DNA from: Rhizobiales bacterium UBA1912
GTDB lineage: Bacteria; Pseudomonadota; Alphaproteobacteria; Rhizobiales; Devosiaceae
Direction: 5' to 3'
NCBI GenBank assembly: GCA_002337455.1
Contig: DDGC01000023.1
Coordinates: 110,247-174,246, forward strand
DNA: 64,000 nucleotides
Below the pieces are notes generated by a model, which did no database searches, was not told the DNA's origin, and saw only the letters and a list, made by a program, of their open reading frames with translations. Shown here piece by piece: positions 33,212 through 41,598 of this stretch. How positions within the stretch are numbered: position 1 is the stretch's first letter; each line of letters opens with the position of its first letter. Made by a program: the position numbers and the translations under genes.

Positions 33212-34630
33212 TCAGTTGCTCAGATCGTAGCGCTTGAGCTTTTCGTAGAACTGGCTGCGGGAGACGCCGAGCAATTGGGCGGCCCGCGTCCTGCTGCCAT
33301 CGGCCCGGCGCAGGGCATCGAGGATGGCTTCGCGCTCGGCCCGGGCACGGGCGTGGGCAAGATCGTCGAGCTCGGCTTCGCTCGCGGACCCGAGCAGCCG
33401 GGGCTTACGGCGCGGCATGGCCTTTGCAATCACGGTTTCGTCCAGCACTTCACCCGGGGCGATTGCCGCGGCGCGCTCGAGCACGTTGCGCAATTCACGC
33501 ACATTGCCGGGCCAATCGTAGCGCGAGAGCAGGGCGATGGCTTCGGGCTCAATGATCCAGCCGCGCATGTCCTGGGCGCGCGGGATGTCCTCGAGCAGTC
33601 GCTCGCAGATCATGGCGATATCGCCGATCCTGTCGCGCAGCGGTGGCACGTTTATGGTCAGGACCGCGATGCGGTAATAGAGATCGGCCCGGAAGGTTCT
33701 GGCTTCCATCAGGGTTTCGAGATCCTGGGAGGTGGCGGCAATGATGCGCACGTCGATCTTTTTGAGCGCGTTGGAGCCGAGCGCCTCGATTTCGCCTTCC
33801 TGGAGCACGCGCAGGAATTTGGCCTGAATGGAGAGCGGCATGTCGCCGATTTCATCGAGAAACAGCGTGCCGCCATGGGCCAGCTCGAACTTTCCGGGGC
33901 GGGGCTTTTTCTCGGCGCCGGTGTAGGCGCCGGGCGATACGCCGAAAAATTCCGATTCCAGCAGGGCCTCGGGGATGGCGGCCATGTTGACGGCAACGAA
34001 GGGGCCCTCGGCCCGGTCCGATGCCTGATGGATGGCGTGGGCGAGCAATTCCTTGCCGGTGCCGGTTTCGCCCAGAATGAGCGCAGGGCCGTCGCGCAGG
34101 GCGAAGCGACGGATCTGGGATTTAAGCTCGGTCACCACCTCGCTTACGCCCACGAAATTGGACAGGGAATATTTGGTCTGGCGCTCGCGGCTCAAGGCGG
34201 CCTGGGCGCGCGAGAGCTGCTTTTGCAGCGTTTCGACCTTTTTGAGGATCGGCTGGAGGTAGTCGACGTTGTCGTAGAACACAAAGCCGATAGCGCCCTG
34301 TACGCTTCCCTCCTCGTCCTTGAGCGGTATGCGGCAGACGACAAGCTGGCGGTCGCCGATCTTCATGATGTCGAGCAGGTTGGGGCGTCCGGTTTCAACG
34401 ACCTTGCGCAGCTGGGAGTTGGGCAGGATGTCTTCGACCGGCAAGCCGAGGGGCTCGAAATCGTCGGCCATTTTCAAGAGCCGGCGGTAGCGGCCATCGA
34501 GCCAGGTGATATGGGCCTGACTGTCCACCATGATGGCGCCTTCGAAATATTCGCGCAAAAGGTTGAACGCACCCATCGCCTCCTTGACGAGCGCGGGCGG
34601 TGTCATGCCGACTGGATCACGATGGGCCAT
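33212..34630 (-). CDS. Sigma54-dependent activator with PAS, AAA+ and Fis domains
   Basis: This 472-residue regulator has an N-terminal PAS-like sensor (about 25-120), a coiled coil (about 125-150) and an AAA+ domain. That domain has Walker A GETGTGKE (187-194), sigma54 loop GAYTGA (234-239, the Tyr form of GAFTGA) and Walker B GGTLFLDEI (253-261). The C-terminus is a Fis helix-turn-helix (RAAQLLGVSRSQFYEKLKRY). The start at 34630 has GGAGGACCC before it. There is no receiver domain, so it senses a ligand or partner directly. It is followed by the dyads and the -24/-12 promoter of the liv-type operon, its likely target. Confidence 0.92.
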   Translation of the reverse strand: MAHRDPVGMTPPALVKEAMGAFNLLREYFEGAIMVDSQAHITWLDGRYRRLLKMADDFEPLGLPVEDILPNSQLRKVVETGRPNLLDIMKIGDRQLVVCRIPLKDEEGSVQGAIGFVFYDNVDYLQPILKKVETLQKQLSRAQAALSRERQTKYSLSNFVGVSEVVTELKSQIRRFALRDGPALILGETGTGKELLAHAIHQASDRAEGPFVAVNMAAIPEALLESEFFGVSPGAYTGAEKKPRPGKFELAHGGTLFLDEIGDMPLSIQAKFLRVLQEGEIEALGSNALKKIDVRIIAATSQDLETLMEARTFRADLYYRIAVLTINVPPLRDRIGDIAMICERLLEDIPRAQDMRGWIIEPEAIALLSRYDWPGNVRELRNVLERAAAIAPGEVLDETVIAKAMPRRKPRLLGSASEAELDDLAHARARAEREAILDALRRADGSRTRAAQLLGVSRSQFYEKLKRYDLSN

Positions 34631-34690
34631 TGGGTCCTCCCTTGTCGCGAGCCTATGCGCGCAGGCGCGCGCCCGCAACTGTGGTGCCGC

Positions 34691-34757
34691 TCCGAGTCCT
34701 TTGTTGGTCGCGCGATCGAACCGGAAAAGTCTGCAACTTGTCCTGATCGCACTCTAG
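34691..34757. repeat. Rhizobial-type intergenic palindromic repeat, copy 2
   Basis: The element has CGCGATCGAACCGGAAAAGT, then CTGCAACTTGTCCTGATCGC, forming an interrupted hairpin. It lies upstream of the sigma54 activator gene and between it and the GFA gene. It is related to the copy at 32966-33070. Confidence 0.6.
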
Positions 34758-35146
34758 GTTTCCGCGCGTCCCGTAGCATCACGGTCGCGTTCGTAATGAT
34801 TTGTGAGCGGGAATGGGGGCAGCCATGACTCGCGGCGGATGGTCCAGCTTTCGTATGTCGGCACCAGCTGGTCGGGGGCATCAAGGCTCCCAAGATGGAT
34901 TTCGATTTCGTCATCGGTGCGGGCAAAGACCGACGCGCCGCAGCGGGGACAGAAAAACCGCCCGGCATAGTCGCGGGTTTCGCCTTTTATCGTCACCGCA
35001 TCCTCGGGGAATACCGCGGCGGCGTAAAAAAGCGCGCCGTGATGCTTGCGGCAATCGAGACAGTGGCAAATGCCGACCCGGTAGGGCTGTCCCGACGCCA
35101 CGATCCTTACGTTGCCGCACAGGCAACCACCGGTGAAGCTGTCCAT
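34754..35146 (-). CDS. GFA-family (glutathione-dependent formaldehyde-activating-like) zinc protein
   Basis: This 130-residue protein has the three Cys clusters of the family: GGCLCGNVR, CHCLDCRKHHG and FFCPRCG. Two zinc sites are expected. Family members include Gfa and CENP-V; the exact reaction is uncertain for most. AAGGAGACCC lies before the ATG. It follows the HupE/UreJ gene on the same strand after 33 bp, so it may share that transcript. Confidence 0.9.
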   Translation of the reverse strand: MDSFTGGCLCGNVRIVASGQPYRVGICHCLDCRKHHGALFYAAAVFPEDAVTIKGETRDYAGRFFCPRCGASVFARTDDEIEIHLGSLDAPDQLVPTYESWTIRRESWLPPFPLTNHYERDRDATGRAET

Positions 35147-35179
35147 ATTGGGTCTCCTTTCGATGGGGCAGGGAGCGTT

Positions 35180-36484
35180 TCAGGTTTTCGGTGGCGCGGG
35201 AGCGTATCGGCTGGCGAGCATGGCCAGAACGGCGCCGGCGGTGAGGGCGGCAATGATGTGGGGCGCGTAGGCGCCCAGGGCATCGGCCATCTCGGCGAGG
35301 GGATTGTTCATCCCGAGCCGCGCCGCCACCCAGCCGATTGCCGCCAATAGCGCGGTCAGACCGCCAGCGATGCGAACCGGCGTATAGAACCCCGATCGGG
35401 CCAGCATGAGAAGCGCGGGCATGGCGGCAAGCACTATGGCAAGCTGGACCAGCTCGATGCCCAGATTGAACCCCAGCAGGCTCAGGATCAATTGGGGTGT
35501 CGACAGGTCGAGTTCGGCCAGGGTGAACGAGAACGCCATGCCGTGAATCAGCCCGAACGCGCCGGCAATATAGACCTCCCTGCCGGCAAAGAGCGGGCGC
35601 AGGGCATGGACGGCCCCGATCATTATCGTGAGCGCGATCAGCACTTCGATGGGCTGCTGGGGCAGTTCGAGCCGCAAAAGCCCGGCCAGAACCAGCGTGG
35701 CCGAATGCCCGATGGTAAAGGCGGTTACGATCCGTACGATCTTCCAGAGACTGGCTTGGCTGCCCGCATAGCCGCGCCATGCGCCGGACGTGGCCAGAAG
35801 CGGCGCGGGGAGCAGCAGGACGAGGAGGAACAACAGATGGTCGGTTCCGGCCGCAATGTGGGTCATGCCAAGCTGCATCATGTGCACAAAGCCGGTCAAA
35901 TAAGAGCCCGCGGAGAGGTCCAGCGACAGCGGCGCTATGGTGCCATCGACGGGGTTGACCTGGATGACGCCGACCTGCGTGCTCTCGCTGCTGTCGGGCT
36001 CGACCTGGCCGTTCATCCAGTCCTGGCGCACCGAAACCAGAATGGCATGGGTGACGACCTGGTGAATGACCGCGTCATAGTCCAGAACGAACGCGGTGGT
36101 TGTGAGGCCGGGGGGCGGGGTGAGCACCAGTTCGGCCCCGAGCTCGGCATAGAGCCCGGCGTCGGTCCGGGCTTGCTCCACCGAAATGTCACCAACAAAA
36201 ACCGTCCAGGCGGTGCCATCTTCGGCCAGCGCCGCCGTGTGGGTCAGAAGATAATCGGCGATTTCGGGCTCATGGCCGGCGACGAATGCTGAGGGGTCCG
36301 CCCCGAAGTCAAAGCCTGTGGCCAGACCGAGATCGGTGATGGGGATATGAATTTGCGCTTCGACCCGGTCATGGAAAACGTCGAGAAGCAGAAGCGAATT
36401 GGGCATAGGATGGGCAAAGGTGGCGGCGGCGCCGGCGAACACCGCCAGCACCGCAACCACCAGCTTCCATGCGAGCGATTTCAT
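35180..36484 (-). CDS. HupE/UreJ-family membrane protein with N-terminal exported domain
   Basis: This 434-residue protein has a signal sequence (about 1-25), an exported domain of about 200 residues, and a C-terminal HupE/UreJ_2 region with six or seven membrane segments. The family signature is GMTHIAAGTDHLLFLLVLLL, then HSATLVLAG and HGMAFSF, with His and Asp residues that could pass metal ions. HupE/UreJ proteins are thought to move nickel, but this branch may not. It is coupled (4-bp overlap) to the DUF3500 gene upstream. No urease or hydrogenase genes are in the window. Confidence 0.88.
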   Translation of the reverse strand: MKSLAWKLVVAVLAVFAGAAATFAHPMPNSLLLLDVFHDRVEAQIHIPITDLGLATGFDFGADPSAFVAGHEPEIADYLLTHTAALAEDGTAWTVFVGDISVEQARTDAGLYAELGAELVLTPPPGLTTTAFVLDYDAVIHQVVTHAILVSVRQDWMNGQVEPDSSESTQVGVIQVNPVDGTIAPLSLDLSAGSYLTGFVHMMQLGMTHIAAGTDHLLFLLVLLLPAPLLATSGAWRGYAGSQASLWKIVRIVTAFTIGHSATLVLAGLLRLELPQQPIEVLIALTIMIGAVHALRPLFAGREVYIAGAFGLIHGMAFSFTLAELDLSTPQLILSLLGFNLGIELVQLAIVLAAMPALLMLARSGFYTPVRIAGGLTALLAAIGWVAARLGMNNPLAEMADALGAYAPHIIAALTAGAVLAMLASRYAPAPPKT

Positions 36485-37737
36485 GCACCGGATCCGGCAA
36501 AATCATAGACCGCGCCGTAATCGGCTTCATGATCGCGCCAGATGGTGTGGTAGTGAATCTGATCGCCAAAAACGACGCCGTTCTGGCAGACAAATTCGAT
36601 CCAGACCCCCGGCCCGTCGATCCGCACGTAATCGCCGTGACTGGTGAGGCTTGTATCGCCCGAATACCCGATATAGGTCTCGTCCAGCTGCTCGGCATAC
36701 TGGGCCATGATCGCCTCGGTGGTCTCGGTCGTCGTATCGCCGACCCATTCGCGGATCGCGGCCAGAACCCGCTCTTTCTGGGCGTCGTCGAGCTGGCTGA
36801 CGGCCAGCCCCAGTTTGGTCTCGGGGAACTGCCCATCCTTGCCTGGGCCAAGCAGGACGTCGGAGAAACTCGATTCGAGTCTCGCCGCTTCAAGCTGCTC
36901 GTCGGACAGGGATGCGAGCATATCGACCATGGCGTCGCGGTCGTCGTCGAGCGGCGCATAGGTCACCCCGTCCTTTATCCAGACTTTGGGTTCCACGCCG
37001 ATGAAATTGGGGGTCGCGCTGACCTCGCTGCCGCCGGAAAACGTTCTCAGGACCGCCAAATGGTGGCCACCGAATTGCAATTGCCAGGGATCGGCGGTGC
37101 CGGGCTCGCCGAGAAAGGCGATCAGGTAGGTGCCGCTCGAATAGCTCAGGGCGGGGCCGCCTCCGCCCATGCCGTCGGGCGGGGCCATGGCATCATCGGC
37201 GGGCATCTCCATGCCCTCGGGTGGCTCGCCGCCCGGTGCGCCGCCACCGCTGGCCTGGGAAGCTGTCAGGATGTCGTCGGCCATCATGATCTGGGTGATC
37301 TCGTCAAAGCCGTCGCCGGGGCTGTCGCTGCTGGCCGCCATCAACACCGCCATCGCCGCCTGGCGCTGGGTATCGTCGAGATCGGACATCAAAATGCCGA
37401 CGCGGCAGTCGGCGCCGCAGGGCAGATTGGACCACGCCGTCGAATTCTCCTCGGTCAGCGCAAGAACCACCTGCGCCCGCTGATCGTCGCTCAATGTGTC
37501 GAGAAAGGCCTGGGCCGTGCACGCGACAAGCGCCGCGACGCCCGTTTGTTCGGCGCAGCTCTCGGGAATGGCAGCATCCTGGCCGGGTTGATCGATGCCG
37601 GTAATTTGGACCGCCCCGTCATCGAGAAGTTCCGCAGTGGCGGCGGTCTCCGACGTCTGCGCATGGCCGGGGCCTATGAGCATTGCACTCGCGGCGAGCA
37701 ATCCCGCCATCAATCGGATTGTGTGACTGGACTTCAT
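36481..37737 (-). CDS. Exported DUF3500 protein
   Basis: This 418-residue protein has a signal peptide (about 1-26, ending GHAQ). A Cys pair in SNLPCGADCR, a Gly/Pro/Met-rich linker and the DUF3500 core follow (PWQLQFGGHHLAVLRTF, LDDAQKERVLAAIREWV, and HYHTIWRDHEADYG near the end). DUF3500 proteins are often encoded beside HupE/UreJ-type membrane proteins, as here. Several His suggest metal or haem-like ligand binding, but no reaction is known to me. The two genes likely form one secreted/membrane unit. Confidence 0.85.
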   Translation of the reverse strand: MKSSHTIRLMAGLLAASAMLIGPGHAQTSETAATAELLDDGAVQITGIDQPGQDAAIPESCAEQTGVAALVACTAQAFLDTLSDDQRAQVVLALTEENSTAWSNLPCGADCRVGILMSDLDDTQRQAAMAVLMAASSDSPGDGFDEITQIMMADDILTASQASGGGAPGGEPPEGMEMPADDAMAPPDGMGGGGPALSYSSGTYLIAFLGEPGTADPWQLQFGGHHLAVLRTFSGGSEVSATPNFIGVEPKVWIKDGVTYAPLDDDRDAMVDMLASLSDEQLEAARLESSFSDVLLGPGKDGQFPETKLGLAVSQLDDAQKERVLAAIREWVGDTTTETTEAIMAQYAEQLDETYIGYSGDTSLTSHGDYVRIDGPGVWIEFVCQNGVVFGDQIHYHTIWRDHEADYGAVYDFAGSGA

Positions 37738-37890
37738 TGCACCCTCCGTTTGCCGGCGCTCTCAGCCTCGCAGAGTTCCGCTTTCGCTGGCGCTGCCCCC
37801 TAACGGTGCGCCAGCTTGGCGCGCAAGACAAGCTTTCAGTTGTGACAATCTGGCAATGTTTGCGGCGCTCCAGAGGTCATGTTCTTGCCT

Positions 37891-38655
37891 TCAGAGCGAA
37901 ATGGTCAGGCCGCCATCGACGTAGAGCGTGTGGCCGTTGACGAAGCTGGCGGCGTCGGAGGCAAGGAAAATGGCGGCGCCTTTGAGCTCGTCGAGATCGC
38001 CCCAGCGGCCGGCGGGGGTGCGGGCTTCGAGCCAGGCCGTAAATTTTTCGTCTTCGATGAGGGCTTTGTTGAGCGGGGTCCTGAAATAGCCCGGGGCGAT
38101 GGCGTTGACCTGAAGACCCTTTGCGGCCCAGTCGGTGGCCATGCCACGGGTGAGGTTGCGCACTGCGCCCTTGGCGGCGGTGTAGGGGGCGACCGAAAAG
38201 CGGGCCAGTTCGGAGGTGGCTGAAGCGATGTTGACGATCTTGCCGTGGCCGCGCCCGAGCATGAAACGCGCAACGGCCTGCGCGACGTAAAAGACCGAGG
38301 TGACGTTGGTTTTCAACAAGGCGTCCCACTGGTCATGGGGAAAGTCTTCGAGCGGGGCGCGGTGCTGCATGCCGGCATTGTTGATGAGGATGTCGATGGG
38401 GCCGATATCGGCTTCGATTTTGGCAATGGCGGCTTGAACGGCGTCGGGGTCGGTGACGTCGAAGAGGGCAGCGTGGGCGTCGTGACCCTCGGTTTTGAGG
38501 GCGGCGGCGGCGGCGGCCAGTTTGTCCGGGCTGCGGCCGTTGAGGACGATGCGGGCGCCGTGAGAGGCGAGGCCCTCGGCAAGAGCGTAGCCGATACCTT
38601 GTGAGGAGCCGGTGACGAGGGCGGTTTTTCCTGTGAGATCGAAGAGGTTGGTCAT
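37891..38655 (-). CDS. Gluconate-5-dehydrogenase-like SDR
   Basis: A 254-residue short-chain dehydrogenase with TGSSQGIGYALAEGL, NNAGMQHR, Ser in NIASATS and YTAAK. It ends in VNGHTLYVDGGLTISL. MTNLFDLTGKTALVTG matches the idnO/gno-type branch that oxidises sugar acids. It follows the IlvD/Edd dehydratase after a 235-bp gap filled by a palindromic repeat, and is likely the end of the TRAP operon. Confidence 0.87.
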   Translation of the reverse strand: MTNLFDLTGKTALVTGSSQGIGYALAEGLASHGARIVLNGRSPDKLAAAAAALKTEGHDAHAALFDVTDPDAVQAAIAKIEADIGPIDILINNAGMQHRAPLEDFPHDQWDALLKTNVTSVFYVAQAVARFMLGRGHGKIVNIASATSELARFSVAPYTAAKGAVRNLTRGMATDWAAKGLQVNAIAPGYFRTPLNKALIEDEKFTAWLEARTPAGRWGDLDELKGAAIFLASDAASFVNGHTLYVDGGLTISL

Positions 38656-38697
38656 GGGGGCTCCGGGGTTTTGGGGGTTGCGGGGACGACCCTTCGG

Positions 38698-38832
38698 AAA
38701 GGCCCCCTCACCCGTCTGGCCACGCCATCCGACCTCTCCCCCTAAGGGAGAGGTGGTCCGCGGCGTTTGTGACCTTCTTTACCTCTCCCTTGGGGGAGAG
38801 GTCGGCGCGAAGCGACGGGTGAGGGGGCCTTT
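38698..38832. repeat. 135-bp palindromic intergenic repeat
   Basis: The ends form a 19-bp perfect inverted repeat AAAGGCCCCCTCACCCGTC (38698-38716 with 38814-38832). Inside are two inverted copies of a GACCTCTCCC...GGGAGAGGT unit (38731-38754 and 38781-38803), each itself a hairpin. This is a rhizobial-type REP/BIME-like element; its position between two genes of one operon suggests an effect on mRNA stability. Confidence 0.85.
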
Positions 38833-38890
38833 TTACCCTTGCCCGAGGCGAGGAAAGGGTCGATGGGCCGACAGGCCAATAGATGTCCAT

Positions 38891-40672
38891 CTAGTGGTTG
38901 TCTCGCGGCAGACCTTTGGATTGGGCGATACGTTGATAGTTCACTGCGGGTTTGAGGACGGCGCCGTCGCCGAGCTGGTCGACCAGTCCGCGCTGGATTT
39001 CCTGCCAGGGGGTCTGGTGGTTGGGGAAGGGGTAGCCGCCCTTGGCGTTAAGTTCGGCGCGACGCCGGGCCAGTTCGTCATCGCTGACCAGCATGTCGGC
39101 GATGCCCAACTTAAGATCGATGCGCACGCGGTCTCCGGTGCGGATCAAGGCCAGGCCGCCGCCGGCCGCGGCTTCGGGGGAGGCGTTGAGGATCGAGGGA
39201 GAGCCGGACGTTCCCGACTGACGGCCATCGCCGATGCAGGGGAGCGCGTGGATGCCGCGTTTGATGAGGTAGGCGGGCGGGCGCATGTTGACGACTTCGG
39301 CGGCGCCCGGATAGCCGATGGGGCCGGCGCCGCGCATGAAGAGCAGGGTGAATTCGTCGATTTCGAGGGCCGGGTCGTCGATGCGGTGGTGGTAGTCCTC
39401 GGGTCCATCGAACACCACAGCCTTGCCTTCGAAGGCTTCGGGGTCGTCGGGGTTGGAGAGGTAGCGCTGGCGAAACTCGGGGGAAATGACCGAGGTCTTC
39501 ATGATGGCGTTGTCGAACAGATTACCCGACAGGACGATGAAGCCCGCGTCTTCGGTCAACGGGGTTTCGAAGGGGCGGATGACTTCGGGGTCGAGGATGG
39601 GCGTTGCGCGGCAGTTCTCGCCGATGTTCTGGCCATTGACCGTGGGGGCGTTCTCGTAAATCAGGCCCTTTTTCATCAACTCATTGACGACGGCGGGGAC
39701 GCCGCCGGCGCGATGGAAATCCTCGCCCAGATACTCACCGGCCGGCTGGAGGTTGACCAGCAGGGGAATGTGATGCCCGTGGGTTTGCCAGTCTTTTATC
39801 GTGAGGTCGACCCCGATATGGCGGGCGATGGCGTTGATGTGGACCGGCGCGTTGGTCGAGCCGCCAATGGCCGAATTGACGGCGATGGCGTTGAGGAAAT
39901 TGTCGCGGGTGAGGATGTCGGAGGGTTTTAAATCCTCGTGGACCATATCGACGATGCGCTTGCCGGTGCGCCAGGCAATCGCCGCGCGATCCTTGTGCGG
40001 AGCGGGAATGGCGGCCGAGCCGGGCAATTGCATGCCCAGCGCTTCGGCGAGCGAATTCATGGTGGTGGCCGTGCCCATCGTGTTGCAATAGCCAACCGAG
40101 GGGGCTGAGGACGCGACGAGTTCGATAAATTCCTCATAGCCGATTTCACCGGCGGCCATCATCTCGCGAGCCTTCCAGATGATGGTGCCCGAGCCGGTGC
40201 GTTGGCCCTTGAACCAGCCATTGAGCATGGGGCCGACCGAAAGGGCGATGGCCGGGATATCGACGGTGGCGGCGCCCATGAGCATGGCGGGTGTGGTCTT
40301 GTCGCAGCCGATGGTGAGGACCACGCCATCGAGCGGGTAGCCGTAAAGCACTTCGACGAGGCCGAGATAGGCGAGGTTGCGATCAAGGCCGGCGGTGGGG
40401 CGTTTGCCGGTCTCCTGAATGGGGTGGACTGGAAATTCGAACGCGATGCCGCCGGCCTCGCGGATGCCTTCGCGCACGCGCTGGGCGAGGACCATATGGT
40501 GGCGGTTGCAGGGGGAAAGGTCCGAGCCGGTCTGGGCGATGCCGATGATCGGTTTGCCGGACTGGAGCTCTTCGCGGGTGATGCCGTAGTTCATATAGCG
40601 CTCGAGATAGAGCGCGGTCATATCGGGATTGTCCGGGTTGTCGAACCAGGCGCGGGAGCGCAGCTTTTTCAT
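38891..40672 (-). CDS. IlvD/Edd-family sugar-acid dehydratase, arabinonate/xylonate type
   Basis: This 593-residue dehydratase has the three cysteines expected to hold the iron-sulfur cluster: C55 (SPCNRHH), C123 (GCDKTTPA) and C196 (YCNTMGT). The text closely follows pentonate dehydratases (RSRAWFDNPDNPDMTALYLE), which convert L-arabinonate or D-xylonate to 2-keto-3-deoxy-pentonate. It is coupled (4-bp overlap) to the EamA gene. True dihydroxyacid dehydratase for amino acid synthesis is less likely, given the sugar-acid context. Confidence 0.9.
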   Translation of the reverse strand: MKKLRSRAWFDNPDNPDMTALYLERYMNYGITREELQSGKPIIGIAQTGSDLSPCNRHHMVLAQRVREGIREAGGIAFEFPVHPIQETGKRPTAGLDRNLAYLGLVEVLYGYPLDGVVLTIGCDKTTPAMLMGAATVDIPAIALSVGPMLNGWFKGQRTGSGTIIWKAREMMAAGEIGYEEFIELVASSAPSVGYCNTMGTATTMNSLAEALGMQLPGSAAIPAPHKDRAAIAWRTGKRIVDMVHEDLKPSDILTRDNFLNAIAVNSAIGGSTNAPVHINAIARHIGVDLTIKDWQTHGHHIPLLVNLQPAGEYLGEDFHRAGGVPAVVNELMKKGLIYENAPTVNGQNIGENCRATPILDPEVIRPFETPLTEDAGFIVLSGNLFDNAIMKTSVISPEFRQRYLSNPDDPEAFEGKAVVFDGPEDYHHRIDDPALEIDEFTLLFMRGAGPIGYPGAAEVVNMRPPAYLIKRGIHALPCIGDGRQSGTSGSPSILNASPEAAAGGGLALIRTGDRVRIDLKLGIADMLVSDDELARRRAELNAKGGYPFPNHQTPWQEIQRGLVDQLGDGAVLKPAVNYQRIAQSKGLPRDNH

Positions 40673-41598
40673 AGGGTTTCTCCAGTGCCGCTTGTGGACG
40701 GCGCGGGGGCTGTGGCGCGCCTCGTCCTTTGTTCGCGGAGGTAAATGATGAAGCTCGAGGTGATGATGATGGCGGCGCCGGCAAGGGTTAGGGCGCGTGG
40801 AAGTTCGTCAAAGAACAGATAGCCGAAAATGATGGCCCAGGGCAGGAGCGTATATTGCAGCGGTGCGACGGCGGCGGCATCGGCGAGCTTGACGGCGCGG
40901 TTGACGCACATATGGGCGAGCATGGCGACCACCCCGAGCGTGCCGAGCAGCAGGAAATCGGGGAGCGTCGGGGTGACCCAGCCGAAGGGTGTGAGGAGCA
41001 GACCAGCGACGAGAGCGCCGGTGATCTGGAAGAACACCAGCGTCTTGTCGGGCGTGCCGCGTAGTGTGCGGCCGGTGATGACCATGAGCGCAAAGGCCAG
41101 TGTGCCGACGACGGAAACGAGAATGGCGAGGGGATTGATCTCGCCCGAGGGTGTCAGGGCGACAAGGACACCGACAAAGCCCAGGCCGATGGCGGCCCAG
41201 CGGATGGGGCCGACTTTTTCCTTCAAGAGAAACGGCGACATGGCGGCGACATAGATGGGCGCGGCGAGCCAATAGGTCATGACGTCGGCCAGCGGCAGGA
41301 AATAAACAGCCCAGTAAAAGCAGAACACTTCGGCGGTGGAGAACACCACGCGGGCGAACTGGAGAAGGGGGCGCTCGGCGGACAGGATGGGTTTGAGGCC
41401 CGATTTCCAGAGGAACGGCAGCAGGATGACCAAAGCGACCGCGGAGCGCAGCAGGAGGACCTGGCCGACCGAATAGGTTGAGACCAGCCATTTGCCCATG
41501 GCGTCGTTGAGTGAAAACAGGAACATGGCCAGCAGCATGATGAGCACGCCCATCCGGGCCGGTGACATGGGGGCCGGGATTGCCTTGACGCTGCTCAT
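40669..41598 (-). CDS. EamA-family (DMT superfamily) transporter
   Basis: A 309-residue membrane protein with ten predicted segments in two EamA repeats. A representative block is DVMTYWLAAPIYVAAMSPFLLKEKVG. It lies inside the sugar-acid operon, its start directly adjoining the previous gene's stop and its end overlapping the next start. It may export a toxic intermediate or provide a second uptake path; the substrate is unknown. Confidence 0.87.
   Translation of the reverse strand: MSSVKAIPAPMSPARMGVLIMLLAMFLFSLNDAMGKWLVSTYSVGQVLLLRSAVALVILLPFLWKSGLKPILSAERPLLQFARVVFSTAEVFCFYWAVYFLPLADVMTYWLAAPIYVAAMSPFLLKEKVGPIRWAAIGLGFVGVLVALTPSGEINPLAILVSVVGTLAFALMVITGRTLRGTPDKTLVFFQITGALVAGLLLTPFGWVTPTLPDFLLLGTLGVVAMLAHMCVNRAVKLADAAAVAPLQYTLLPWAIIFGYLFFDELPRALTLAGAAIIITSSFIIYLREQRTRRATAPAPSTSGTGETL

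Noticed and set aside
33020..34828. A long + strand open frame opposite the sigma54 activator
   Set aside because: It is the antisense of a gene with clear PAS, AAA+ and Fis motifs. High G+C genes of this kind produce long mirror frames; it has no domain and no ribosome site.
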